Assembly (NCBI GenBank): GCA_023257915.1
Contig: JALRBB010000465.1
Span: 1-6,600, forward strand
Direction of reading: 5' to 3'
Source of the DNA: Quisquiliibacterium sp.
GTDB taxonomy: Bacteria > Pseudomonadota > Gammaproteobacteria > Burkholderiales > Burkholderiaceae_E
Length of the DNA: 6,600 nucleotides
Made by a program: the position numbers and the translations under genes
Part shown: positions 1 through 6,600 of the stretch, one piece after another
Position numbering within the stretch: position 1 is the stretch's first letter
Layout: each line of letters begins with the position of its first letter
The notes under the pieces: model-generated
The model's database searches: none
What the model saw: only the letters and a program-made list of their open reading frames with translations
Told to the model about the DNA's origin: nothing

Positions 1-1
1 C

Positions 2-1492
2 CTGCGCAAGAAGGGCGAACAGCGCATCGACTTTTTCCATCCCGACCTGCAAGCCTGCCTGGAACCCACCTACGGCGTCATCGTCTACCAGGAACAGGTG
101 ATGCAGATCGCGCAGATCATCGGCGGCTACACGCTGGGTGGCGCCGATCTGCTGCGCCGTGCGATGGGCAAGAAAAAGCCCGAGGAGATGGCCGAGCATC
201 GCGGCATCTTCGTCGAAGGCGCGCAAAAGAAGGGTTACGACACCGACCTGGCGAACAAGCTGTTCGACTTGATGGCGATGTTTGCCGAGTACGGTTTCAA
301 CAAGTCGCACACCGCGGCGTATGCAGTGGTCACTTACCAGACCGCCTGGCTCAAGGCGCACTACCCGGCGGAGTTCTTCGCAGCCACCGCGTCGGCCGAC
401 ATGGACGACACCGACAAGGTGCAGCTGTTTGTTGCCGATGCCAAGGGCAACGGCGTGCAGGTGCTGCCCCCGGACGTGAACCAGTCCGGTCTGCGTTTCG
501 AGCCTGTGGCTGACCGTGCGATCCGCTATGGCCTGGGCGCGGTCAAGGGCACCGGGGCCGGCGCGGTAGCCAACATCCTGGAGACTCGCCGCGACGGGCC
601 GTACAAGGATCTGTTCGACTTTTGCGCGCGTATCGACCGCAAGCTGGTCAACCGACGCGCTGTCGAGGCGCTGGTGCGGGCCGGCGCCTTCGACTGCACC
701 GACCCGGATCGCGCCAGGCTGCTGGCCAACGTCGGCAAGGCGATGGAGGCTGCCGAGGCGAAGGCGGCTGCTGCCAATCAGGTCAGCCTGTTCGATGCCG
801 ATGATGGCACCAGCGATGCGCCGATCGAATGGCAGGCAGCGGTTCCGTGGAACGAGCGCCAGCGCCTGCAGGAGGAAAAGAGTGCGCTCGGGTTCTTCCT
901 GTCCGGGCATCTGTTCACCGGGTTTGAGTCGGAGGTTCGCCGCTTCGTGCGCACCCGGCTGACCGATCTGCAACCGGCGCCACAACTGCAATGGGTCGCC
1001 GGTATCGTCGCTTCGCATCGCACGCAGATGACCCGGCGCGGCAAGATGAACATCATCATGCTCGACGATGGCAGCGCCGCTTACGAGGTGTCGGTCTACA
1101 ACGAAGTCTTCGAGCGTTATCGGCCACTGATCCGTGACGACGAACTGCTGGTCATCCAGGCCAAGGTCAGTCGCGACGACTACAGCGGTGGTTTCCGGGT
1201 CATTGCCGATCGCATCCTGGATCTGACCGCTGCCCGCCAGGAGTTCGGCAAGCGCCTACGCATCAGCCTGAATGGCATTGCGCAAGCGGAGTTGTTGCGC
1301 AAGGCGATCGAGCCCTTCGTGGCCGGCGCGCAAACGGAGTCTCCTGCGATGCCGGTCATCGTCGAATACGGCAATGCGCAAGGCAGTTGTGCGGTCGAAC
1401 TCGGCGACGACTGGCGGGTTCGGCCCCAGGAAGACCTGCTCGCCGAGGTGCGGCATCTGCTGCATGCGCGCGCGGTCGCGGTCGAGTACTGA
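2..1492 (+). CDS. dnaE: DNA polymerase III subunit alpha, C-terminal part (5' end outside window)
   Basis: This is the catalytic subunit of the replicative DNA polymerase III holoenzyme. The frame is open from base 2 and encodes 496 residues up to a TGA stop. That is roughly the last 43% of a protein of about 1160 residues in E. coli, so the PHP domain and palm active site lie before the window. The fragment opens with the strongly conserved DnaE stretch containing YGVIVYQEQVMQIAQ and RRAMGKKKPEEM, followed by YGFNKSH near residues 97-103. A helix-hairpin-helix segment with YGLGAVKGTGAGAV lies at about 174-200. A clamp-binding motif QVSLF is at 260-264, matching the internal beta-clamp site of E. 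coli DnaE. An OB-fold follows at about 330-408 (VAGIVASHRTQMTRRGK onward). The last 85 or so residues correspond to the tau-binding tail. No frameshift or internal stop is seen. The true start cannot be given; the methionines inside the fragment are not starts. Confidence 0.98.
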   Translation: MRKKGEQRIDFFHPDLQACLEPTYGVIVYQEQVMQIAQIIGGYTLGGADLLRRAMGKKKPEEMAEHRGIFVEGAQKKGYDTDLANKLFDLMAMFAEYGFNKSHTAAYAVVTYQTAWLKAHYPAEFFAATASADMDDTDKVQLFVADAKGNGVQVLPPDVNQSGLRFEPVADRAIRYGLGAVKGTGAGAVANILETRRDGPYKDLFDFCARIDRKLVNRRAVEALVRAGAFDCTDPDRARLLANVGKAMEAAEAKAAAANQVSLFDADDGTSDAPIEWQAAVPWNERQRLQEEKSALGFFLSGHLFTGFESEVRRFVRTRLTDLQPAPQLQWVAGIVASHRTQMTRRGKMNIIMLDDGSAAYEVSVYNEVFERYRPLIRDDELLVIQAKVSRDDYSGGFRVIADRILDLTAARQEFGKRLRISLNGIAQAELLRKAIEPFVAGAQTESPAMPVIVEYGNAQGSCAVELGDDWRVRPQEDLLAEVRHLLHARAVAVEY

Positions 1493-1530
1493 TCGCCAAT
1501 CGATGTCGCCCCGGGCGGACTGAACACGAC

Positions 1531-1538
1531 GAAGAGAG
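1531..1538 (+). promoter_or_regulatory. Probable ribosome binding site for msbA
   Basis: The purine run GAAGAGAG ends six bases before the TTG at 1545. It is only a partial match to the Shine-Dalgarno consensus, but its spacing supports TTG as the msbA start. No in-frame ATG occurs until residue 29, which lies inside the first membrane helix. No convincing promoter or terminator is visible in the 52 bases between dnaE and msbA, so transcription may read through from dnaE. Confidence 0.45.
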
Positions 1539-1544
1539 CCGGTC

Positions 1545-3281
1545 TTGAACGCTAGTTTGCGCCTGTACAGGCGGTTGCTCGAACTGACCCGGCCTTATTC
1601 AAAGGGGTATCTGGTCGCTGTGGTCGGAATGATCCTGGCAGCGGCCACTGAACCCTTGTTTCCCGCGCTGATGAAGACGCTGCTCGACAAGGGCTTTGTC
1701 GAGCATGCGCCGTTTCCGATCTGGGTCGTGCCGGTTGTGATCATCGGCATCTTTCTGGTGCGCGGAACCGCGACGTTCTGCAGTCACTACGCGCTGGCCT
1801 GGCTGGCACAAAAGACGCTGGTCGATATCCGCCGGGATATGTTCGGGCACCTGATGAGACTGCCCGCCGCGCATTTCGATCGAGAGGCGTCCGGTGTCCT
1901 GATTTCCAGGATCGTGTTCGAGGTTCAAAACGTTCTCGATGCGGCGACATCGGTGCTCACCACGCTGGTTCGGGACACGCTGGTCGTGATCGGACTGCTT
2001 GGCTGGCTGTTTTGGCTCAACTGGAAATTGACGCTGGTGTCGTTGGTTCTGATTCCTGCGATCGGCATTGCGATTTCGACCTTCGGCAAGCGCATGCGGC
2101 GCCTGAGCCGTGAAAGCCTGGCGAATACTGCGGAACTGACGCATGTGGTCGAGGAGGCGGTCCATGGCTACAAGGTGATCAAGATCTTCGGCGCGTATCC
2201 GAGGGTCCTGGCGCGATTTGTGCAAACCATCGAGCGTCTGCGCGGGTTCTCGATGCGCATGACGATCGCCGCGGCGATCACGACGCCAATCACGCAATTG
2301 CTCGCGTCGGTTGCGGTGGCAGCTGTCGTGACGATTGCGTTGATGCAATCGATGTCCAGCCAGGCCACAGTCGGCGACTTCGTCTCGTTCGTCACCGCGA
2401 TGCTGATGCTGCTGGCTCCGCTCAAGCGTCTGGCCGACGTGAACGGACCGCTGCAACGCGGCCTGGCGGCAGCCGAGAAGGTGTTCGAATTGCTCGCCCG
2501 CGACAAGGAGCCGGATACGGGCAGCCAAGTCATGCAACGGTCGCGCGGTGAGTTGCGGTTCGAAGCGGTGAACTTCCGTTACCCGGGCGCAGAGGCTGCG
2601 GCCCTGATGGATATCGATTTTCGCGTCCAGCCGGGCCAGGTGGTGGCGCTCGTTGGTTCATCGGGCGGCGGCAAGAGCACGCTGTTGAATCTGATCCCGC
2701 GATTCATCAGCCCCGAGAGCGGCACGATCTATCTCGATGATGTGCCGATCCATGCGCTGACGCTCGCCTCGCTGCGCTCGCAAATGGCCTTGGTCAGCCA
2801 GGAACTCGTGGTCTTCAATGCAACGATTCGTGAGAACGTTGCGTTCGGAGTGGACGGCGAGGTCGATGATGCGCGGATCTGGAAGGCGCTGGCCGACGCA
2901 TCGCTGGACGGATTCGTGCGTTCGCTGCCCGAGGGGCTCGATGCGATTGCTGGAGAGCGTGGAGCCAAGCTCTCGGGGGGGCAGAGGCAACGACTGGTGA
3001 TCGCCAGGGCTTTGCTCAAGGATGCGCCGATCCTGCTACTCGATGAGGCAACCTCGGCGCTGGATTCGGAGACTGAAGTCGAGGTTCAGCGGGCGCTGGA
3101 GCGCACGATGCGCGGCCGCACGACGGTGGTGATTGCACATCGGCTGTCGACGATCGAGCATGCCGATGTGATCATGGTTCTCGAAGGCGGGCGGATCGTC
3201 GAACGCGGCTCGCACCCGGAATTGCTTGCGAGCAATGGGGCGTATGCGCGGCTGTATCGGTTTCAGAGCTCCGGAGCCTGA
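1545..3281 (+). CDS. msbA: Lipid A export ATP-binding/permease protein MsbA
   Basis: This is a homodimeric inner-membrane ABC exporter that uses ATP to flip core-lipid A from the cytoplasmic to the periplasmic leaflet. At 578 residues it is close to E. coli MsbA (582) and has the same fused layout. Six membrane segments lie at about 21-43, 57-82, 140-159, 161-180, 240-267 and 276-297. The nucleotide-binding domain follows from about 335. It carries an A-loop tyrosine in FRYPG (Y346), Walker A GSSGGGKS at 371-378 with K377, Q-loop Q419 in LVSQE, signature LSGGQ at 476-480, Walker B ending D500-E501 in LLLDEATSALD, and H-loop H532 in IAHRLST. All catalytic residues are present. The TTG start is chosen because the preceding purine run and the family N-terminus both fit it. 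LPS genes next door support MsbA over a generic drug exporter, though related multidrug ABC exporters share this fold. Confidence 0.95.
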   Translation: MNASLRLYRRLLELTRPYSKGYLVAVVGMILAAATEPLFPALMKTLLDKGFVEHAPFPIWVVPVVIIGIFLVRGTATFCSHYALAWLAQKTLVDIRRDMFGHLMRLPAAHFDREASGVLISRIVFEVQNVLDAATSVLTTLVRDTLVVIGLLGWLFWLNWKLTLVSLVLIPAIGIAISTFGKRMRRLSRESLANTAELTHVVEEAVHGYKVIKIFGAYPRVLARFVQTIERLRGFSMRMTIAAAITTPITQLLASVAVAAVVTIALMQSMSSQATVGDFVSFVTAMLMLLAPLKRLADVNGPLQRGLAAAEKVFELLARDKEPDTGSQVMQRSRGELRFEAVNFRYPGAEAAALMDIDFRVQPGQVVALVGSSGGGKSTLLNLIPRFISPESGTIYLDDVPIHALTLASLRSQMALVSQELVVFNATIRENVAFGVDGEVDDARIWKALADASLDGFVRSLPEGLDAIAGERGAKLSGGQRQRLVIARALLKDAPILLLDEATSALDSETEVEVQRALERTMRGRTTVVIAHRLSTIEHADVIMVLEGGRIVERGSHPELLASNGAYARLYRFQSSGA

Positions 3282-4375
3282 GGCGGGCCTGCCCGAACCT
3301 CGTTTGATTGGGGATGCAGCGCCAGTTGACGGCGCGCAGCGGTCAACACCGGCGCGACTGGAATATTGCCAAGGTAACGCGCATCGGTGTCTGTATCGAC
3401 ATCCCGGGGCTCGATCAGTGGCCCGTAGTCGGCGGCGTGGATCACAATGGCCATCTCGCTCCAAGGGCGCCATGCCTGGACATCCGTCGGCCCGAACAAG
3501 GCCACCATGGGCACGCCCAGCGCGGCTGCCATATGCATCGGTGCAGAGTCGACTCCGATAAACAGACGGGCATCTGCAATTGCCGCAGCAAGAGCGGGCA
3601 GAGTCAGTTTGCCGGCAATCGATCCGATGTTTGGATGCCGCGCAAGTTCAAGAATGCTGGAGACCAGCGCCAGTTCGCGTGGATTCGGCCCACTTGTCAG
3701 CACGATCCGATGCCCGTCATTGGCCAAGGCAAGCAACAACTGCGCAAACCGTTCGTCTTCCCAGCACTTGAAGAACCAGCGTGCGGCGGGGTGCACCAGA
3801 ATGTATTGGCCGTCGATGCCAGCGCCGGCCAGCGCGCGATGCGCCAGCGCCCGATCGTCATCGGAATACGCCATCAGGCACTGGCGGTCATGCGCGTCGA
3901 TTGGCAGACCGAGTTCCTGCAGAAACCACAGGTTGCGCTCGACCACATGTCCGGTGTCAAGTGTGCTGACACGCGTCGGAAATGCTCGGCGCCAAATCGG
4001 GTTGTCACGCTTGCGAAGCTCGTAGCTGACACGCAGCGTTGCGCCGCTTGCCAACGCAGCCAAGGCCCCCACCCATCGGTCATCGAGGTGCAGAACCCAG
4101 TCATAACGACAGCGACGAATCTTTGCCATTAACGCAAACAGGTCGCGCATATGCGCCCAACCGGTGCCAGTGTCTTTGCTGCGGGGCAATGGCCAGATGC
4201 GGCTCAGCTCGGGGTTGGCAGCAATGATCGGCACGGTTTCCGCGTACACGAGCGCATCGATTTCAGCGCCAGGGAGGTGTCGCTTGAGCGCCGAAAACAA
4301 TGGCGTAGTGAGCAGTACGTCGCCATGATGCATCAGGCGAATGACGAGAATGCGCTGCGGCTCGCGTGCCTTCAT
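3263..4375 (-). CDS. waaQ: Putative LPS heptosyltransferase III (WaaQ/RfaQ-like, GT9)
   Basis: This is a GT-B fold glycosyltransferase of family GT9 that moves L-glycero-D-manno-heptose from ADP-heptose onto the LPS inner core at the cytoplasmic membrane face. From the ATG at 4375 it has 370 residues; E. coli WaaQ has 344. The N-terminal acceptor domain begins RILVIRLMHHGDVLLTTP, and D19 in the HHGD motif sits where GT9 enzymes have their catalytic aspartate. The C-terminal donor domain shows HPAARWFFKCW (195-205), LTSGP (226-230), FIGVDSAPMHMAAALG (272-287), LFGPTD (293-298) and WRPW (302-305). HHGD, FKCW, VDSAP and WRPW are the combination I associate with WaaQ rather than WaaC or WaaF. The last 19 bases overlap the msbA 3' end on the other strand. 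The start is not certain: the frame stays open upstream, an alternative ATG lies at 4408 (adding 11 residues), and neither has a clear ribosome binding site. Exact acceptor is inferred. Confidence 0.88.
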   Translation of the reverse strand: MKAREPQRILVIRLMHHGDVLLTTPLFSALKRHLPGAEIDALVYAETVPIIAANPELSRIWPLPRSKDTGTGWAHMRDLFALMAKIRRCRYDWVLHLDDRWVGALAALASGATLRVSYELRKRDNPIWRRAFPTRVSTLDTGHVVERNLWFLQELGLPIDAHDRQCLMAYSDDDRALAHRALAGAGIDGQYILVHPAARWFFKCWEDERFAQLLLALANDGHRIVLTSGPNPRELALVSSILELARHPNIGSIAGKLTLPALAAAIADARLFIGVDSAPMHMAAALGVPMVALFGPTDVQAWRPWSEMAIVIHAADYGPLIEPRDVDTDTDARYLGNIPVAPVLTAARRQLALHPQSNEVRAGPPQAPEL

Positions 4376-4529
4376 GGCGCAGACTGGTGGCGATGTGCGG
4401 TGAATCATGCCTGGAAGGCTCGACGAATCCCTGTTGTTGATCCGCACACTATGCGGCTGGCGTTCGTAAAATAGCAAAGATTGCGGACACCCCGATTAAA
4501 ACGTGCCGTACGAAAAAACTCAGACAGGC
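4376..4529. promoter_or_regulatory. Divergent intergenic region between waaQ-like and GT4 genes
   Basis: The two genes are transcribed away from each other, so this 154-base spacer should hold promoters for both. It is more AT-rich than the flanking genes at about 4457-4500. On the plus strand a -10-like TAAAAT lies at 4467-4472 without a well-spaced -35. On the minus strand TTGCTA and CATAGT, 18 bases apart, form a weak sigma70-like pair reading toward waaQ. Neither is strong enough to call a promoter outright. In-frame extensions reach into it from both sides (ATG at 4408 for waaQ, GTG at 4503 for the GT4 gene), so the real spacer may be shorter. Confidence 0.5.
4442..4456. repeat. Small inverted repeat in the divergent spacer
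   Basis: CCGCA and TGCGG form a perfect 5-base inverted repeat around a 5-base centre (CACTA). It lies about 70 bases upstream of each likely start codon, where a regulator site or small hairpin could act on both genes. A repeat this short occurs often by chance, so no function is claimed. Confidence 0.3.
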
Positions 4530-5588
4530 ATGACCCTTCGAACCGGCTTGAATCTGATTTATCACTCCATTCGCCCCGGCGGAGGAATGGAGCGTTATGT
4601 CCTTGATCTGATCGGCGCGCTGGCATCGCGCGCAATTCCGCTGCGAGTTGTGACTCGCAAGCTCGCATGGCCGGGGCAGTCGCCCAGCGGTGTGGACTTC
4701 ATTGTTCTGCGCGACCGGACGCCGTTCTCACGCGTCAACAACTATTGGTTCGAGGCAGTTGCCATCCGGCATTGCGTCGCAGCCTGGCCGACGATTGCAA
4801 TCTCGCGGGTCCCTGAAGGCGCCGACATGGCCATCTCCGGGGGAACCCATCTGGGGCATCTGGCTGACAAGGGACGTAGCCGCCACGGTTTGTTCGCCCG
4901 CTTGACCATCCGGCACGAGCAGGCCTTGTACCGCGGCGCGCGCACCATCGTTGCGCATTCGGAGCGTGTGCGACAGGAAATCATCAACCTGTACGGCATT
5001 GACTCTGCCAAGACCGTCACATTGCATCCTCCGGTCGACACGATCGCCTTCTCGCGTGCGGCTCGCGTCGATCGCGATGCGGTTCGGCAAGGCCTGGGCA
5101 TCCAACCGAGGGAGTTTTTGCTGCTATTTCCGTCCAACAATCATGCACTGAAAGGGGCCAGCCTGATCCTTGCGGCACTCGAGGGTTTCGATGCCCGGGT
5201 CCGACTCGCGGTAGCTGGCAAGTCTGCGCTTGAGCATCCGAACGTGATCAACCTCGGGTTTCGACAAGACATGCCGGCGCTTTACGCTGCTGCAGATGCG
5301 GTCATCCTTGCCTCGAAGTACGAGGCCTTCGGGATGGTCGGTCCGGAGGCGATCTTGTGTGGTACCCCCGTGTTGTTCGCCGATACGGTCGGTGCGGTCG
5401 AGGTCTTGTCGGAGTCTGCCTGTTTGCGTTTTGAGCGCACGGTTGACAGCCTGCGCGCGGCGCTGAGCGTGGCGCTGGAAAGATTCGACGCAGGCTCACT
5501 CGAACTGGTCGACCCGGCGCAGCATATTCATTACCCATTCAACCTTGGCGCGCATCTCGATGCGCTGATCGCACAATTGCAAGCCTGA
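4530..5588 (+). CDS. GT4-family glycosyltransferase, probably LPS core (WaaG-like layout)
   Basis: This is a GT-B fold retaining glycosyltransferase of family GT4, probably adding a sugar from a nucleotide-sugar donor to the LPS core in the cytoplasm. From the ATG at 4530 it has 352 residues, a normal length. The acceptor-side glycine loop is PGGGMERY (16-23). The linker region shows RHEQALYRGARTIVAHSERV (128-147), then LHPPVD (165-170). The donor domain has FPSNNHALKG (200-209), with K209 in the phosphate-contact position, and ALYAAADAVILASKYEAFG (250-268). The EX7E signature runs from E265 to E273. The order resembles E. coli WaaG, but similarity is moderate and neither the sugar nor the acceptor can be assigned, so no symbol is given. 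The frame opens earlier with a GTG at 4503 (9 more residues); ATG is preferred because it places the first beta strand at the usual distance. Neither start has a good ribosome binding site. Confidence 0.88.
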   Translation: MTLRTGLNLIYHSIRPGGGMERYVLDLIGALASRAIPLRVVTRKLAWPGQSPSGVDFIVLRDRTPFSRVNNYWFEAVAIRHCVAAWPTIAISRVPEGADMAISGGTHLGHLADKGRSRHGLFARLTIRHEQALYRGARTIVAHSERVRQEIINLYGIDSAKTVTLHPPVDTIAFSRAARVDRDAVRQGLGIQPREFLLLFPSNNHALKGASLILAALEGFDARVRLAVAGKSALEHPNVINLGFRQDMPALYAAADAVILASKYEAFGMVGPEAILCGTPVLFADTVGAVEVLSESACLRFERTVDSLRAALSVALERFDAGSLELVDPAQHIHYPFNLGAHLDALIAQLQA

Positions 5589-5601
5589 CTCTGTCAGTCA
5601 G
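5585..5601 (+). repeat. Short hairpin across the stop codon of the GT4 gene
   Basis: CTGACT and AGTCAG form a 6-base inverted repeat with a 5-base loop (CTGTC); it includes the TGA stop at 5586-5588. No T-run follows, so it does not meet the pattern of an intrinsic terminator. It may be incidental. Confidence 0.3.
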
Positions 5602-5691
5602 AATCACCGCCTACAATCTCGCAAGTGCACTTGATTCGCTCTCGCGTACTTGTCTAGTCACGCAAATTTGGAGCGTCAAAGAAAAGCGCGG
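5589..5691 (+). promoter_or_regulatory. Gap upstream of the ligase gene with weak promoter-like elements
   Basis: This 103-base gap is longer than expected for tightly coupled genes, so the ligase gene may have its own promoter. TACAAT at 5612-5617 is a good -10-like hexamer but has no well-spaced -35. TTGATT at 5631-5636 and TCTAGT at 5653-5658, 16 bases apart, make a weak sigma70-like pair. A purine run GAAAAG at 5681-5686 lies five bases before the ATG at 5692 and could act as its ribosome binding site. Confidence 0.35.
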
Positions 5692-6600
5692 ATGAGAAAG
5701 CAATACATGCAGATTGATCAGGCGGTTCATCGTCCAAGGCATGGTTTGGTCATGCTTGGATTTGCTGCGGTTGCCTGCCTCGGTTTTGTTCTGAAGAGCA
5801 GTGCGACAAGCATCACGCTTGCGCTGGCGATCTATGCATTATTTGAGCTGCGGCATGCAAAGGCGCGCGAGACCTTGGCCCGATTGTGGGCGGGTTATCA
5901 ACACTGGATGATTGCGCTGATGATTCTTCCGGTCATGATTGCCATTCGGGAGTTGTTTGTCGAGTTTCCGAGGGCAAAGTACGTCGACTCGGCGTCACGA
6001 CAAATTCTGGCCATCCCGCTCTTGTTGCTTGCGGCCCAACTTCCCCTCGCTGTGATCATGAAAATCCGGTGGGCCTGGTTGGCGGCGCTGGCTCTGATGC
6101 TGGCTGCCGGGCTGGTTTTTGCCGATCCAAGAATTCGTACAGAGTTTACAAACACGATTCCTTTCGCGGCATTTGCGCTGATGTTTGGGGTCTTGCTCTG
6201 GATCAGCAGCGAAGGTTTGTCTGCCCAGCGTCGACTCCTGTGCTGGGTTGGGGTGATGGTCGCGGCGATCATCGTTTTTCTGTCTGCCTCTCGCGGGGTC
6301 TGGTTTGCCGCGCCCGTTGCAGTGTTCATGGGGCTGAAAGTACGCCCTGGGCAGGAAATCAGAAAGCTCGTCTTTGTGACGCTGATTTCATTTGCAATTG
6401 CGATTGCTTTTTATTTGCTTAGCCCATGGTTCAAAGGCCGAGTCGATGCTTCTGTCACCAATTTTTTCGCGTTCTTGAGCGGTGATAAAGGATCTGCTTC
6501 GATCGGCCAGAGGCTGCAGTTGGCCTTTTCGTCTTGGTATATTTTTCTCGACCATCCGTGGTTCGGGGTCGGCAGAAATATCCTTCCGGCACTGAGCGAC
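5692..6600 (+). CDS. waaL: O-antigen ligase family membrane protein (WaaL-like), 3' end outside window
   Basis: This is an integral inner-membrane protein of the Wzy_C group. WaaL members join undecaprenyl-linked O-polysaccharide to core-lipid A on the periplasmic side. The frame is open from the ATG at 5692 to the window edge, giving 303 residues without a stop; full family members have roughly 400 or more. Hydrophobic segments lie at about 18-34, 38-52, 72-87, 105-123, 127-144, 155-171, 183-198, 203-215 and 225-244. SASRG (198-202) and, in the presumed large periplasmic loop, GSASIGQRLQLAF (267-279) followed by LDHPWFGVG (286-294) are the Wzy_C-type motifs. R201 and R274 may match arginines needed in E. 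coli WaaL; this is inference. The conserved late histidine region lies beyond the window. An alternative ATG at 5707, behind GAGAAAG, would remove five residues. The O-antigen polymerase Wzy is the main alternative, but core-gene neighbours favour ligase. Base composition is lower in GC than in dnaE and msbA. Confidence 0.78.
   Translation, partial: MRKQYMQIDQAVHRPRHGLVMLGFAAVACLGFVLKSSATSITLALAIYALFELRHAKARETLARLWAGYQHWMIALMILPVMIAIRELFVEFPRAKYVDSASRQILAIPLLLLAAQLPLAVIMKIRWAWLAALALMLAAGLVFADPRIRTEFTNTIPFAAFALMFGVLLWISSEGLSAQRRLLCWVGVMVAAIIVFLSASRGVWFAAPVAVFMGLKVRPGQEIRKLVFVTLISFAIAIAFYLLSPWFKGRVDASVTNFFAFLSGDKGSASIGQRLQLAFSSWYIFLDHPWFGVGRNILPALSD

Noticed and set aside
371..378. Considered whether MsbA Walker A (GSSGGGKS, residues 371-378) is a degenerate motif
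   Set aside because: It fits the GxxGxGKS pattern with the catalytic lysine present, so the site is normal. Positions here are residues of the MsbA protein, not bases.
1599..2537. Long open frame (312 codons) on the minus strand opposite msbA
   Set aside because: Its product is rich in His, Arg, Gln and Asp with no domain signal, as expected from the reverse of a GC-rich gene. msbA on the other strand is complete with all ABC motifs.
3284..3295. CGGGC/GCCCG inverted repeat just after the msbA stop, considered as a terminator
   Set aside because: The full stem leaves only a 2-base loop, no T-run follows on either strand, and it lies inside the waaQ-like coding sequence.
3308..4132. Long open frame (274 codons) on the plus strand opposite the waaQ-like gene
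   Set aside because: Composition is unusual (many His, Arg, Gln, Cys), there is no recognisable family, and the opposite strand encodes a clear GT9 enzyme.
4467..4472. TAAAAT as a -10 box for the GT4 gene
   Set aside because: The nearest -35-like hexamer (TTGATC at 4437-4442) is 24 bases away, which is too far for a standard sigma70 promoter.
5886..6422. Open frame of 178 codons on the plus strand within the ligase region
   Set aside because: The product is Cys-, Gly- and Asp-rich and resembles no protein. The frame beginning at 5692 covers the same bases and has membrane helices and Wzy_C-type motifs.
1..6600. Search by eye for CRISPR repeats, tRNA or rRNA, insertion sequence ends, and defence or toxin-antitoxin genes
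   Set aside because: Nothing of this kind was recognised. The window is almost filled by five coding sequences of familiar families.

Overview
The window looks like ordinary chromosome from a Gram-negative proteobacterium. The evidence is high-GC coding DNA, an MsbA lipid A flippase, a WaaQ-type LPS heptosyltransferase and an O-antigen-ligase-type protein. The style of the DnaE tail and MsbA suggests a betaproteobacterium, but that placement is inferred from remembered sequence character and was not tested by a search.

Layout: (1) From 2 to 1492 (+) is the C-terminal 496 residues of DnaE, the replicative DNA polymerase III alpha subunit; its start lies before the window. (2) After 52 bases comes a complete msbA (1545-3281, +), read from a TTG start. 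(3) Converging on it is a complete waaQ-like heptosyltransferase gene (3263-4375, -); the two 3' ends overlap by 19 bases. (4) A 154-base spacer (4376-4529) separates waaQ from a divergently transcribed GT4 glycosyltransferase gene (4530-5588, +). (5) After a 103-base gap a polytopic membrane protein of the O-antigen ligase/polymerase (Wzy_C) family begins at 5692 and runs off the end of the window.

How the genes fit together: apart from dnaE, all are lipopolysaccharide genes. The heptosyltransferase and the GT4 enzyme would build the core oligosaccharide on lipid A at the cytoplasmic face of the inner membrane. MsbA flips the core-lipid A across that membrane. The ligase-type protein would join O-polysaccharide to the core on the periplasmic side. 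The window therefore looks like one edge of an LPS core locus beside a housekeeping replication gene.

No RNA gene, insertion sequence, CRISPR array, phage gene or defence gene was recognised. I see no undescribed system. The points worth a second look are modest: the start codons, the convergent overlap, the unassigned GT4 specificity and the lower GC of the last gene.
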